DNA from: CAVPKN01 sp963832835
Lineage (GTDB): Bacteria > Chlamydiota > Chlamydiia > Chlamydiales > JAAKFR01
Assembly: GCA_963832835.1 (NCBI GenBank)
Contig: CAWHVD010000001.1
Coordinates: forward strand, 558,001-622,000
Length of the DNA: 64,000 bases
Direction of reading: 5' to 3'
Of the stretch, positions 25,483 through 35,076 are shown one piece after another. Below the pieces are notes generated by a model, which did no database searches, was not told the origin of the DNA, and saw only the letters and a program-made list of their open reading frames with translations. Within the stretch, counting starts at the first letter, position 1, and every line of letters starts with the position of its first letter. Position numbers and translations under genes: made by a program.

Positions 25483-26919
25483 TTATGGCTCCCTTGTGAG
25501 TGCATTGGCCATATTCTTGAAAATAATCAGATGGAAAGGGAAGAGCATATACCAGTAGAATCTTCCCGAAAGCCCTCTGGGGCGAAAGGTTGCGGTTTGA
25601 CGCAGAACCTGCTCTTTTTCATCCACTAAAAATTCTAGCCAGGCCTCTCCTGGGAGTTTCATTTCAGCAAAGAGCACGAGATGACCTATAGAATAATCGG
25701 CCACCACTACTCTCCAAAAATCGATAGAATCGCCCACCTGTAGCTCGGAAGGGTGTCGCCTGCCTCTGTTCATACCCGTGCCGCCAGCCAACTGATCGAT
25801 CAATCCACGGAGTCGCCAAGCCCAATTCATGGAATACCAGCCCTGGTCGCCTCCTAGCTTCCAAAGTCTTTGCTTTACAACGTCTACCGGTGCTTTAAGA
25901 GGGAAAATCTGGATATCCTTTAAGCACCCCTCAATGGGTAGGGCTTTAAAGGTTTTGATGTCGGCATTGACATCTTGAAGGTCCCAGGCATCCATCCATG
26001 TGGAACGGACTTCATGGTGTGTGAAGGTTTGGAAAGCGAGCTCGATTGCCTCATCCACGTCCAGACATTGATGTGGTAAAATAGAATCGATAGTGCAATT
26101 GAGTTTGCGAGTCGATTGTTTCATACTTTCGACTAGGTAAAAGCAGATAGAGAATTTAACGGATGAGACAAAGACGAGCCAATAACTGGATAGCCGAGGT
26201 GTCAGAACCGGAACATCGATGATATAGCGCTTGAGCTGACGGAAGGCGGCGTAACGGAGCATGAGTTCTTTAAAAGACATGACCTGGGGGCCTCCTATAT
26301 CAAATGTTAGGTTAAAACAGGCCATATTTAGCAAGACGCCGTATAGATAAAAGAGCACATCTCGAACAGCGATGGGTTGGCATAAGCTTTTGACCCAGCG
26401 AGGTGCGATCAGGACAGGAATTTTTTCTACTAAGTCGCGCACGATTTCTAAAGAGGCGCTTCCAGCCCCTATAATGATGCTAGCTCTGAGGATCGTACAA
26501 GGGATCTTGCTTTCCTTCAGGATATTTTCTACAGATAAACGGGAGCAAAGATGGGGTGAGAGGGAATCATGGCTCTCAATAATTCCACCTAGGTAGATGA
26601 TTTGACGACAGGTTGTGGTCTTGAGCATCTGCAAAAAGTTGCGCGCAGTACTTTCTTCTGAGGCAGGTAGATTTTTGACAATGTCGCCCATAGCATGAAT
26701 GAGGTAATAGGCTGCATCGAGATCTTGTGGCCACAGATCCATACCTGCAACATCCCGTAGATCCCCATAGAGCACATGAAGCTGTGGATGATCTTCCAGG
26801 CTCAAAGAGACCCCCCTTATGCGCGATAAAGCATAAACTTCATGTCCCTGATTTAGCAGTAAACAGACCAGCCTTTTCCCAATGAATCCTGTAGCTCCGG
26901 TCACTAATATTTTTGCGAT
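25483..26919 (-). CDS. NAD(P)-binding SDR-like protein with DUF2867 domain
   Basis: N-terminal Rossmann fold (IAKILVTGATGFIG, then DAAYYLIHAMGD in place of the SDR catalytic region) joined to a C-terminal DUF2867 domain (PSELQVGDSIDFWRVV; PGEAWLEFLVDEKEQVLRQTA). Members are oxidoreductases of unknown substrate. The first canonical start is GTG 26904, but that would cut off beta strand 1. Reading from ATC at 26917-26919 gives a full strand, has AGAGG five nt upstream, and begins 2 nt after the stop of the glycosyltransferase gene. I take the non-canonical ATC as the likely start. Confidence 0.8.
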   Translation of the reverse strand: MAKILVTGATGFIGKRLVCLLLNQGHEVYALSRIRGVSLSLEDHPQLHVLYGDLRDVAGMDLWPQDLDAAYYLIHAMGDIVKNLPASEESTARNFLQMLKTTTCRQIIYLGGIIESHDSLSPHLCSRLSVENILKESKIPCTILRASIIIGAGSASLEIVRDLVEKIPVLIAPRWVKSLCQPIAVRDVLFYLYGVLLNMACFNLTFDIGGPQVMSFKELMLRYAAFRQLKRYIIDVPVLTPRLSSYWLVFVSSVKFSICFYLVESMKQSTRKLNCTIDSILPHQCLDVDEAIELAFQTFTHHEVRSTWMDAWDLQDVNADIKTFKALPIEGCLKDIQIFPLKAPVDVVKQRLWKLGGDQGWYSMNWAWRLRGLIDQLAGGTGMNRGRRHPSELQVGDSIDFWRVVVADYSIGHLVLFAEMKLPGEAWLEFLVDEKEQVLRQTATFRPRGLSGRFYWYMLFPFHLIIFKNMANALTREP

Positions 26920-26921
26920 AT

Positions 26922-28022
26922 TTACCTCTTAGTATAAGTATCATCAAGACTACGCGCATAATCTTGTAAAAAATGGGCTTCAGGATGGGGAATGGGGGCC
27001 GGATCCTGATCGGTATGCCCTTTTTTTGGGCGTCCTCGCCGGAGCCATTTTTCGATAGCCCTTCCTTGGTTGTAAAGAGAGGCGAGTTGTGGAAAATAAT
27101 AATACAAAGATGCTTGCAATCGCTTGCGCCGCCACGTCGAGGAGGGGTTTAAAGTGTATATCTTATCAGCGTACGCGTGGGCTTCCTGAAATTGTTTGAG
27201 GGTGCAAAAATGCCTGTGGGCGTTTGAGAGGATTTTCTTTTTCCTCTTTAAAAAGAAGCGGTCGACCTCTTCTTTTTCATGTTGAGCTAAGGGAGTCGTA
27301 AGAAGGTTTTCGTGTAGATGGTCAGCCTCGCTAATAAATAAAGGATAGTCTGTTTGGGCAGAGAGGGATCCAGAATGTTGAAAACCAAAATAAAAAGGGC
27401 GGTCGGTGATGAGATAGACAGGATATCTAGCAGCACATTGAGAAATCAGGTGTTCATCAGCGCCGTTGCGAATCTTGAGGTCAAAACCACCTATCACTTT
27501 TAACAGATCCGTCCTAAAGAGCAGGGATGGAAAGGAGATTGCAAATGAGGAACGTAAATAGGCAAACAGACCATGGGGGGGCGCGTAATACCCTGAGGGT
27601 GGGATAAAAGGGTGGTTGGGTGTGATGGAACTAACCGCATAGTGTTTATCCACTTTGACGCCACCGCCCCCACAAAATGCGATGTCGGGATGGCTGTTAA
27701 ACAAAGGAACGGTTTCTGCAAAGAAAAAAGGAGCGAAAAAGTCGTCATCGGGCAAAAAGCAGACATAGGGGGTCGAAACCTGCATCAAGGCAGCTTGGAA
27801 GTTGGCTATAGCACCTATGTTGGTGGAATGTTTCAGCAGTTTAATCCTCTTATCCTGCTGCATGAATGCTTGTGTAACCGCATCGGTTTCTTCTCCGGAA
27901 GCATTGTCGGCAATCAAGATTTCAAAATCGGCAAAAGATTGCCTCAACACACTCTTGACAGACCTTTTGAGCCACTGAGGCCGCTTATAGGTCGGGATAA
28001 TTGCAGTAATGAGAGCTTTCAT
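26922..28022 (-). CDS. family 2 glycosyltransferase
   Basis: A 366-residue GT-A fold enzyme: TAIIPTYKRPQWLKRSVKSV at the N-terminus, EILIADNASGEE for nucleotide binding, and DDDFF as the metal-binding DxD. The C-terminal part is basic and helical (KKRKK; YYYFPQLASLYNQG). It would transfer a sugar from a nucleotide donor to a lipid or surface glycan; substrate not predictable. It is coupled to the SDR gene (2-nt gap). First gene of the accessory stretch on this strand. Confidence 0.87.
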   Translation of the reverse strand: MKALITAIIPTYKRPQWLKRSVKSVLRQSFADFEILIADNASGEETDAVTQAFMQQDKRIKLLKHSTNIGAIANFQAALMQVSTPYVCFLPDDDFFAPFFFAETVPLFNSHPDIAFCGGGGVKVDKHYAVSSITPNHPFIPPSGYYAPPHGLFAYLRSSFAISFPSLLFRTDLLKVIGGFDLKIRNGADEHLISQCAARYPVYLITDRPFYFGFQHSGSLSAQTDYPLFISEADHLHENLLTTPLAQHEKEEVDRFFLKRKKKILSNAHRHFCTLKQFQEAHAYADKIYTLNPSSTWRRKRLQASLYYYFPQLASLYNQGRAIEKWLRRGRPKKGHTDQDPAPIPHPEAHFLQDYARSLDDTYTKR

Positions 28023-28108
28023 GCGAATTATCTTAGCAGACGCTATCGTCTAAAGGCAAGAAAAGTGGGTTTCCAAACAAAGCAAGCTTTTTTGTAACTA
28101 TTCAGATA

Positions 28109-28271
28109 ATACCATTTCCAGAAAATAAAGTCACAAATTGGCACTGTATAACACGCCATTTTTGAACGATCCTTTCTCGCTTAGGTGCAAAAACATAGGC
28201 TTCGAAACGATCGTCCAAATCTGTCATGTTACCCAGTGCCACTTCATGGCTTTATTTTCTGGAAATGGTAT
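28109..28271. repeat. family 1 palindromic element, copy C (163 bp)
   Basis: Ends ataccatttccagaaaataa and tggaaatggtat; one arm has tcacaaattggcactg and the other the atgaagtggcactg variant. Orientation is opposite to copy A. Flanked by ATAAT-like sequence on both sides. Confidence 0.92.
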
Positions 28272-28309
28272 AATCCATCTTTTCGGTTGAAAGCCTCTTT
28301 GCTATCCGT

Positions 28310-29215
28310 TTAAATTTCTTCTTGGGGTACGTCTGGGGTAGGTAAGCTTGAAAGTAAAGCTTCTCTTTGGGAAGGGTCTAAGGAGACTAATGGGGGGCGG
28401 AGGGTATGCCATGTGAGGCCCTGCCTCTCTTCCATGATGGCTTTGGCTGCTGCAATAAAGGGATATTGTTTAATGATATCGGATAAAGTGGCGATCGAGC
28501 GAGTCATATCTGCGGCGCCTTGTTTGGCTGCCCGGTAGAGCGTATGGAGGGTTTCAGGATAAAGATTAGCCATCCCCAAAATGCCACCTGCTGCGCCATT
28601 TTGGACGGCTTTGACAAGGTGCTTTTCGTTACCCGCAAAAAGTTGAAAATGAGGGAATGTATTGAGAACTTGTCCTGCAAATGCTGGGTTACCTTCGCTC
28701 TCTTTCAATCCTATTACGTTATCCGAAAATTGTTGGCGCAGTTCCTCGATAATGTGCATCGTGATGGACACACCGCTGTATTGAGGGATGTGATACAAAA
28801 GGATTTTCACATCAGGGTTGTCGACTCCTTGAAGAATAGTTCGGTAAAAAGCAATGACACCACTTTCTTGGACCTCTTTGAAAAAACCAGGAGGAGAAAT
28901 CAGTGTTGCGGCGCATCCATGATGAAGTGCTCTCTTGGTCAAGGCGATGGTGTCAGGAACGGAGGAGCTTCCATTACCCAGCACGAGTTTGCTTGGTGGA
29001 AAACCTTTCGCGATGAGTGTGTCAAGAGCCTCCATGCGTTCAGAAACAGAAAATGAGGGACCTTCCCCGGTTGTACCAAAAAGAACAATCCCGCAGCATC
29101 CTTTATCAAGAAGATCAAAGCAGTGAGAGATCAAGGTTTCATGGTTACACGAGAAATTGGGCAATAAGGGCGTCAGGGAGGCTGCCCAAATACCTTGTGG
29201 TAAGGGATCATGCAT
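28310..29215 (-). CDS. dihydrodipicolinate synthase / N-acetylneuraminate lyase family aldolase
   Basis: A 301-residue TIM-barrel class I aldolase. It shows LFGTTGEGPSFS near the N-terminus, catalytic Tyr in ILLYHIPQYSG, Schiff-base Lys in VIGLKESEGNP and the LFAGNEKHLV block. Family members cleave or form pyruvate-containing compounds; true DapA function is not certain. The ATG at 29215 overlaps the stop of the arsC-like gene by 8 nt and has GGAG nine nt upstream, so an earlier in-frame start is less likely. Confidence 0.87.
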   Translation of the reverse strand: MHDPLPQGIWAASLTPLLPNFSCNHETLISHCFDLLDKGCCGIVLFGTTGEGPSFSVSERMEALDTLIAKGFPPSKLVLGNGSSSVPDTIALTKRALHHGCAATLISPPGFFKEVQESGVIAFYRTILQGVDNPDVKILLYHIPQYSGVSITMHIIEELRQQFSDNVIGLKESEGNPAFAGQVLNTFPHFQLFAGNEKHLVKAVQNGAAGGILGMANLYPETLHTLYRAAKQGAADMTRSIATLSDIIKQYPFIAAAKAIMEERQGLTWHTLRPPLVSLDPSQREALLSSLPTPDVPQEEI

Positions 29216-29600
29216 GTGCAAAAGCTCCAGACCATATCTTGGGGTTAAAGCCGACGAGACCAAAATCGCGTGCTAGCAGGAAAGGGCGTTTGACGAGCAT
29301 GCCATGCTGACTTAAAAGGATAAGGCTCTCTTGCTCCGATAACTCGGATAGCTTTTCAGATAGCCCCATTTCGCGGTACAGTTGTCCTGATGTGTTAAAG
29401 AGTTTTTTCAGGCTTCCTTCCTGGTAGGCTAACATTTTTTGGAGCTCTTGCAGGGAAGGTGGAGATTTAACAATATCTTTTACAGTGATTTTCCAAGGGC
29501 CAGGAGTTTTGCAATTACCTCCAAAGACAAGTTGCTTGACTTCCAGAAATCGGAGCGCATTTTGGCAAGTAGAACATTTGGTATGAATGTGGATGGTCAT
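29208..29600 (-). CDS. ArsC/Spx-family thioredoxin-fold protein
   Basis: A 130-residue protein beginning MTIHIHTKCSTCQNALRFLE, with the CxxC pair C9/C12 of the ArsC/Spx/YffB family, a SLQELQKMLAY helix and a C-terminal MLVKRPFLLARDFGLVGF block containing the conserved RPF. It could be an arsenate reductase-like or Spx-like redox protein. It overlaps the aldolase gene by 8 nt. An upstream in-frame ATG adds 18 unlikely residues. Confidence 0.85.
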   Translation of the reverse strand: MTIHIHTKCSTCQNALRFLEVKQLVFGGNCKTPGPWKITVKDIVKSPPSLQELQKMLAYQEGSLKKLFNTSGQLYREMGLSEKLSELSEQESLILLSQHGMLVKRPFLLARDFGLVGFNPKIWSGAFAHA

Positions 29601-29640
29601 AAGGTGAGTATAACCCTCTCGTTCAGATTTGGGCAAGGTG

Positions 29641-30645
29641 TTACATCGGTACAATCACGAGAGGATCCGCTGTTTTTTTCAGGGCATCAAAGTAACTGGG
29701 TGCAACGTTAAAGATCGAACCGAGCAGCTCATTGTCATACGCACCTACGACCTCTCCAATGCCGATATAGTCAGGCTCTGCATGATTAAAGAAGGCGATC
29801 ACCTCTACATTTTCATCACCAATATTTTCGATGTTGTGGAAATGGGAAGCTGGCGCGAATGCCCCCTGGCCTCCATTGACTTCTAATGTTTCTACATGGC
29901 CATCGGGGGATAAAATGGTAATGCGGGTGCATCCCTTTACGATATAGACAAGCTCGCCGGCATTGGTGTGCCAATGGGGTTCTACAACGCCTTTAGGATT
30001 TAATCCAAAGCCTAAAATCCCTAATCCTTCAAGAATGGGAAGACACGTTTTTGTGGCTAATTGGAGATAGCCCCCCCTCGTTTTAACCGGCTTGTTACTG
30101 CCGGCAATGTTAAACTCAAAACGGCTTGCGCTGAAATCAAGAGTGGGCGCTTTTGTGGGCAGTGTTCGCAGTAGTTCTTCTGATTTGGATTTTTTGAGTC
30201 CATCAATAAAACCTGGGGGTGTGGCAAAAGTTGCTTCACATACTGGATCAGATAAGCTCTGCATTGCTTTTGAAAGGCACATCACTTGAGGGATGGTCGC
30301 ATTGCACGCGAAATTGATGATCACCTCTTGAGGTCCAATATTCTCAAAATGATGGATGTATCCTTGTGGGACAAAAAACACATCTCCGGCCTTCACGGCA
30401 AAAACTTCTAACTTGTTAGGGGTACGGATAGAAACAAGCGCTTTTCCCTGTGTGCAGTAACCTATTTTATGGGCATTGGGATGCCAAATTGGCTCTTGAG
30501 AGCCTCGCTGATTCAACTTCAAAATAGAAAACGAGATATTCACAAAACCTGGCACTTCTTTGGAGGTGACCCATTTTAGGCTTCCTGCAGTGCTTTCGCT
30601 GAAGGGATGAATTTTCTCTAAATTGAAGAAATATTTGCTGCCCAT
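29641..30645 (-). CDS. bicupin (oxalate decarboxylase/germin-like) protein
   Basis: A 334-residue protein of two cupin barrels. Each carries a metal-binding His set: IWHPNAHKIGYCTQG with FVPQGYIHHFENIG in the first, and EPHWHTNAGELVYIVKG with FAPASHFHNIENIG in the second. Bacterial bicupins of this type include oxalate decarboxylases and dioxygenases; the Glu and His ligands are partly replaced in the first barrel (HxN...K...Y), so chemistry may be confined to the second. It precedes the ArsC-like gene on the same strand. Confidence 0.82.
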   Translation of the reverse strand: MGSKYFFNLEKIHPFSESTAGSLKWVTSKEVPGFVNISFSILKLNQRGSQEPIWHPNAHKIGYCTQGKALVSIRTPNKLEVFAVKAGDVFFVPQGYIHHFENIGPQEVIINFACNATIPQVMCLSKAMQSLSDPVCEATFATPPGFIDGLKKSKSEELLRTLPTKAPTLDFSASRFEFNIAGSNKPVKTRGGYLQLATKTCLPILEGLGILGFGLNPKGVVEPHWHTNAGELVYIVKGCTRITILSPDGHVETLEVNGGQGAFAPASHFHNIENIGDENVEVIAFFNHAEPDYIGIGEVVGAYDNELLGSIFNVAPSYFDALKKTADPLVIVPM

Positions 30646-30798
30646 AACAACCCTTGTTTATGCGTTATTATTTTTAATTATAAGCTTAAAAGTTTTTAAT
30701 AACTAAATATTCTGTAATTATCTATTTGTAAGCAACTAACGTTAGTGACGGTAAAAATACATTGAGGAGTGTAAGAAAATCTGTATGATGAACCTCAT

Positions 30799-31728
30799 AT
30801 GAAGCATTCTCTTAGTAAGCAATCGCGTTATGAATGGGGCATCTTATGGATGCTCATTTCTGCCACGGCGCTTTCGATTTCATTTATGTTTCTTAAGCTT
30901 AATCTCGCTTACATTAATTACTTTACGCTGATTTTTTTACGGTTTAGTGTACCATTCTTATTTGTCATCGCACTGCTCTTTATCCGCTGGGATTGGAGAT
31001 TTCTTTTTATCTCCCCGAATATACGGCTACAAGTTCTCCGTTCGCTGTGTGTACTAATTGCCCAGTATGGTATCGCTTATTACATCTCAAGCAATAGCCT
31101 GTTGAATGCAACTGTCCTTCTGAACGCATCTCCCCTATTCATACCCCTAATTGCGTGGGTTTTTCAGGGGCATCGCCTTGGGAAGTCAACCATGGTTGGC
31201 GTCTCAGTGGCTTTTCTAGGGATGATTTTAGTGCTCCATCCCGACCGTTCTCTATTGTCTGCAGTAAGTTTAATTGGGCTGCTTGCAGCAGTAGCACAAG
31301 CAGGTTCACAAGTGCTCTATGGGTTAAAATCAAAAAAAGAAAATCTTCTGGTAAGCCTTTTCTACCTCTTCTTTTTCACGACACTGATTTCAGGTATCAT
31401 CGCACTATGGAAAGGTTTCAGCGTGAAACTGCCAATCGAGCAGCCTCTGGAACCTGCGCCTACGGGGTTCTTGGTGCTCAGTATTGTACTCATGGCAGTC
31501 GGTACGCTGTGTAATCAATTTTTTCGCGGTCTGGCATATCGGTATGGCAGCCCCTCAACTTTGACTACGTTTCTTTATTTTTCGGTCTTCGTATCAGCTC
31601 TCTTGGATTGGCTCATCTTTAAGCGTCCACCTGTCTTTCTGACTGTGATTGGGGGTTGCCTCATCATCTTAGGTGGCGTTTTGAAAGTCTTTTTACGCGC
31701 ACAGATTCGGAAAAAAAGAGGGAAGTAA
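30799..31728 (+). CDS. EamA/DMT-superfamily transporter
   Basis: A 309-residue inner-membrane protein with ten predicted helices in two EamA repeats (for example SATALSISFMFLKLNLAYIN, GIAYYISSNSLLNATVLLNA, LVLSIVLMAVGTLCNQFF). Basic C-terminal tail RAQIRKKRGK in the cytosol. The family exports or exchanges metabolites; one chlamydial member is a SAM/SAH antiporter, but substrate cannot be inferred here. It diverges from the bicupin gene across 153 AT-rich nt likely to hold both promoters. Confidence 0.87.
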   Translation: MKHSLSKQSRYEWGILWMLISATALSISFMFLKLNLAYINYFTLIFLRFSVPFLFVIALLFIRWDWRFLFISPNIRLQVLRSLCVLIAQYGIAYYISSNSLLNATVLLNASPLFIPLIAWVFQGHRLGKSTMVGVSVAFLGMILVLHPDRSLLSAVSLIGLLAAVAQAGSQVLYGLKSKKENLLVSLFYLFFFTTLISGIIALWKGFSVKLPIEQPLEPAPTGFLVLSIVLMAVGTLCNQFFRGLAYRYGSPSTLTTFLYFSVFVSALLDWLIFKRPPVFLTVIGGCLIILGGVLKVFLRAQIRKKRGK

Positions 31729-31747
31729 CTTCACTGCTCACATGAGT

Positions 31748-32419
31748 TTATTTGACTGTATTTTTTGGGGTTATGTTTACTTCCTGATGAGCTAGATTAA
31801 ACAGCAACGCAGCCGCAGCTCCACCTAATAAGTTTGCAATCAGATAAACCCACAGATTTGCCACATGGCTTAAGTTTAAAATGGTAATGCCTAAAGCAAC
31901 AGCTGGGTTGAAAGCTGCGCTGGAGACTGTCCCAATTGTGTAAGCTCCTGCCAAAACTGTAAAGCCTATTGCCCAGCCAAAGTATGAATTTCCGGCTACA
32001 GCCTTAGCTGTGGCCACGTTTAATACAACAAAGCATAGGGCAAAGGTAAACAGAAATTCAGCGATAAAGGCTTTCACATGATGAATTTCTAGCGGAGTGG
32101 ATCCCCGTTCTCCTTTAAAGTAGATCACCAAAAAGGCTGCTAAAACGCCTGCCACGCATTGAAATATCCAATAGAGAAGCAGATCTTTTGCGCTGAGTTT
32201 TTTGCGCAGGAAAACAGCGAAGGAAACGGCAGGATTGTAATGACCGCCCGAGATATGCCCTCCCGTAAATACCATAACGGCTAAAATGGCTCCAATGGCT
32301 AAGGGAGCCCATGGACCGCTATTCGAAGCAAACCCTGTCATTCCCACAGTGAAAACTAAAAAAAATGTGCCAATTAGTTCATAAACATATTTCATAAGGT
32401 GACCGTAAGTATGATTCAT
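31748..32419 (-). CDS. aquaporin (MIP family channel)
   Basis: A 223-residue six-helix channel with both half-helix motifs, HYNPAVSF and AAFNPAVAL. The residue two after the second NPA is L, and the pore is small-residue rich, more like a water channel than a glycerol facilitator. An in-frame ATG eight codons later (32395) is an alternative start. Convergent with the EamA gene, 20 nt apart. Confidence 0.9.
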   Translation of the reverse strand: MNHTYGHLMKYVYELIGTFFLVFTVGMTGFASNSGPWAPLAIGAILAVMVFTGGHISGGHYNPAVSFAVFLRKKLSAKDLLLYWIFQCVAGVLAAFLVIYFKGERGSTPLEIHHVKAFIAEFLFTFALCFVVLNVATAKAVAGNSYFGWAIGFTVLAGAYTIGTVSSAAFNPAVALGITILNLSHVANLWVYLIANLLGGAAAALLFNLAHQEVNITPKNTVK

Positions 32420-32491
32420 TTCATAGTTTAAAAAATTCTTATCAGGGAGTATAGGAAATTGATTTTCTCACTTCAAGAAAAAAAACCTAAA

Positions 32492-33457
32492 TCATGGTGT
32501 TAGCAGAAGCTTACCGGAGCTTTTTCTTTCCTCAAGCTTTTGATGTGCTTGATGTGCTTGTTCCAATGGAAATACCTGATCGATCCGTAATTGCAGCCAG
32601 CCCTCTTGAATCCCTTTGATGACAGCATGAGCCCTTTTTAATAATTCTTCTGCACTCAACAGATAATTAAATAAGCTCCCTCCAGAGACTGTCAACGAAC
32701 GGCTCATGAAAGCATTAGGAGAAATTGGATCGGCAGGACCACTCGCTGCGCCAAAAATCACAACGTTACCGCGTAGGGCTGCGGCTTCCATATTCCCTGT
32801 AAAAGTGGTTTTGCCAACCCCATCGATGATGAGATCCGCCCCATGATCATGGGTGAATCGCTTGACCTCAGAGACAAAATCTTGCTTTGTATAGAGAATT
32901 ACCTCGTCTGCGCCAGCCTCTCGAGCAATCTGTGCTTTTTCAGTCGAGGAAGTAGTCCCCAAAACGCGTGCCCCCAAATGTTTTGCCCACTGCACGAGCA
33001 AGAGTCCCATTCCGCCTGCTGCAGCATGGATTAAAACGACATCGTTGGCCCTCACCTTGCGAAATTCATGAAGCAGATAATGGGCTGTCATGCCTTGTAA
33101 GGGGAAGGCAGCCCCTTGCTCAAAAGAGATTTCTGATGGAAGAGGGATCAAATGCTGTGCGTGTACAAGGCATTGCTCAGCATAAGAGCCCGGCTCATGT
33201 ACATAAGCCACCCTATCTCCCGGTTTGACGTTGGTAACACCCTCGCCAATAGCTTCGACAATTCCAGCACCTTCCAGCCCTGGGGTAAAGGGAAGTTTTA
33301 CGGGATAAGTGCCACGCCGTTGATAGACATCAATAAAATTCACGCCAGCTGCGTGGATGCGGATCAGAGCTTGGCCATTACCGGGTTTTCCTATCCGAAC
33401 CTCTTGAATCTTCAGGACCTCAGGTCTGCCGTATTGAGATACTTGTATCGCTTTCAT
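32492..33457 (-). CDS. qor: NADPH:quinone oxidoreductase, zinc-free MDR family
   Basis: A 321-residue medium-chain reductase. It begins MKAIQVSQYGRPEVLKIQEV, has GVNFIDVYQRRGTYP and FTPGLEGAGIVEAIGEGV in the catalytic domain, and HAAAGGMGLLLVQWAKHLGA for the nucleotide-binding fold. The zinc-ligand Cys/His set of alcohol dehydrogenases is missing, which places it with quinone reductases. Typical length. Upstream is family 1 copy D. Confidence 0.9.
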   Translation of the reverse strand: MKAIQVSQYGRPEVLKIQEVRIGKPGNGQALIRIHAAGVNFIDVYQRRGTYPVKLPFTPGLEGAGIVEAIGEGVTNVKPGDRVAYVHEPGSYAEQCLVHAQHLIPLPSEISFEQGAAFPLQGMTAHYLLHEFRKVRANDVVLIHAAAGGMGLLLVQWAKHLGARVLGTTSSTEKAQIAREAGADEVILYTKQDFVSEVKRFTHDHGADLIIDGVGKTTFTGNMEAAALRGNVVIFGAASGPADPISPNAFMSRSLTVSGGSLFNYLLSAEELLKRAHAVIKGIQEGWLQLRIDQVFPLEQAHQAHQKLEERKSSGKLLLTP

Positions 33458-33543
33458 ATTAGAGCGTTTAGGTTCCAGATTTTAGTTCAATTTGGGAGCC
33501 AACATTAAATACAATTTCGTCATTTCGGGCCTCCTAAAAAGTT

Positions 33544-33706
33544 ATACCATTTCCAGAAAATAAAGCCATGAAGTGGTACTGGGTAACATGACAGATTTGG
33601 ATGATCGTTTCGAAGCCTATGTTATTACACCTAAGCGAGAAAGGATCGTTCAAAAATTGCGTGTTATACAGTGCCAATTTGTGACTTTATTTTCTGGAAA
33701 TGGTAT
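33544..33706. repeat. family 1 palindromic element, copy D (163 bp)
   Basis: Complete copy with ends ataccatttccagaaaataa and tggaaatggtat, same orientation as copy A. Between the 5' end of qor and the 3' end of the exported protein gene. Confidence 0.92.
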
Positions 33707-33761
33707 TAAATGAATCCTTGAATATTTTAGGAATGTTGTCAAGATTTTGCGGGATGGTCCT

Positions 33762-34454
33762 CTACTGGTGGAAGGGAAATGTGAGAGTGAACTCTATATT
33801 TGGCGCAAAATGCTCTTGCCCGAAGATGGTTGTTTCCCGAGTTCTTCTTCCTGCATGGATTGAAAAATAATAACGGCCATCTATGCATCGCGGATCACGT
33901 AAAAGTAAACCCGATGCATTGAGTCCTACATATTGAAGCCCTTGAATGCGCTTAAAGGTATCTTCCGAACATTCAAATATGAGCTCTCTTGTGTGCCGAT
34001 GTCCTTTTGCAACTCCCACATGATGCAATTTCACAGTGCTAAGGAAAGTACTGTCGAGCAAGAACCTTTTTGGATTGTTCGAGAGCATCCCTATATTCAC
34101 AGGGTTGCCCGGCAGCAATTGTACAAGACTTGAATTTGAGAATGCATTTTTCTTAACCTTAACAACTAGTTCGAGATGATAGGGCTTTTTGGGTGTGGAT
34201 TGAATAATCTCTGCATAAACTCCATCAATAGATAAAGCCGAACATCCCAATTTATGACAGCGTTTTTCAAGCTTGGATTGAAAGTCCTGAGGGAGCTTCA
34301 GCGTTAATTCAACCCATTGATCTTTAAACTCAATATGAGTGACTTCATGGAGGCCTTTAGAATAGCTAGAAAAACTGGTTAGAGGCGTCGCTTCACTATT
34401 GGCAGGTGTGAAAGCAAAAATGACAGCAAGAATAAACAGTAGTTTTCTTTGCAT
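33762..34454 (-). CDS. exported hypothetical protein, 230 aa
   Basis: Signal peptide MQRKLLFILAVIFAFTPANSEA, then a soluble region with KLGCSALSIDGVYAEI, LELVVKVKKNAF and a C-terminal FTLTFPF beta strand. Alternating hydrophobics suggest beta structure. No family recognised. Periplasmic or secreted. It sits alone between two family 1 elements. Confidence 0.7.
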   Translation of the reverse strand: MQRKLLFILAVIFAFTPANSEATPLTSFSSYSKGLHEVTHIEFKDQWVELTLKLPQDFQSKLEKRCHKLGCSALSIDGVYAEIIQSTPKKPYHLELVVKVKKNAFSNSSLVQLLPGNPVNIGMLSNNPKRFLLDSTFLSTVKLHHVGVAKGHRHTRELIFECSEDTFKRIQGLQYVGLNASGLLLRDPRCIDGRYYFSIHAGRRTRETTIFGQEHFAPNIEFTLTFPFHQ

Positions 34455-34660
34455 TATTTTAGTTTAAAATAGTTAAGTTTATTTTGCCAATTATTATAGA
34501 CCTCAGATTGCCGTTGGTGTTTGCTTTGTATCAAAGGGTGTGTTTATGGGGCTTTTTAAGAGTAGTTCCAAGTTGTATTGCAAGCTTTTTGCTAACCGAT
34601 TCTGCTACAAATTGAATCGGTGGATGTTGCAAAGCAGTGTAAAAGCGCTGGGTGCTAATA

Positions 34661-34823
34661 ATACCATTTCCAGAAAATAAAGTCACAAATTGGCACTGTA
34701 TAACACGCCATTTTTGAACGATCCTTTCTCGCTTAGGTTCAAAAACATAGGATTCGAAACGATCATCCAAATCTGTCATGTTACCCAGCACCACTTCATG
34801 ACTTTATTTTCTGGAAATGGTAT
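34661..34823. repeat. family 1 palindromic element, copy E (163 bp)
   Basis: Complete copy, opposite orientation to copy A. The adjoining 34824-35076 region has no intact gene; a short open stretch from 34829 looks like a decayed coding remnant but is not identifiable. Confidence 0.92.
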
Positions 34824-35076
34824 TATATGACAGACAGGATCAGCCCAATTTTTCTCATGCTTCTTTGGACTATGACGTAATACCAAATATCACAAATAAT
34901 TTGCATTTGGGCGACAGCGAAAGCCGATCAGGTAAAATTTCTGGCTATGACGATAGTTAACGGCGCCATAGCGATCTCCAGGAAGGTATTAGACAAAGCC
35001 ATGGAGAAATTAGAAGTTCTTCCTCGATATAATTTGTTACAGAGATTTGACCAATGGCGCTTCCAGTAAAATTTTA

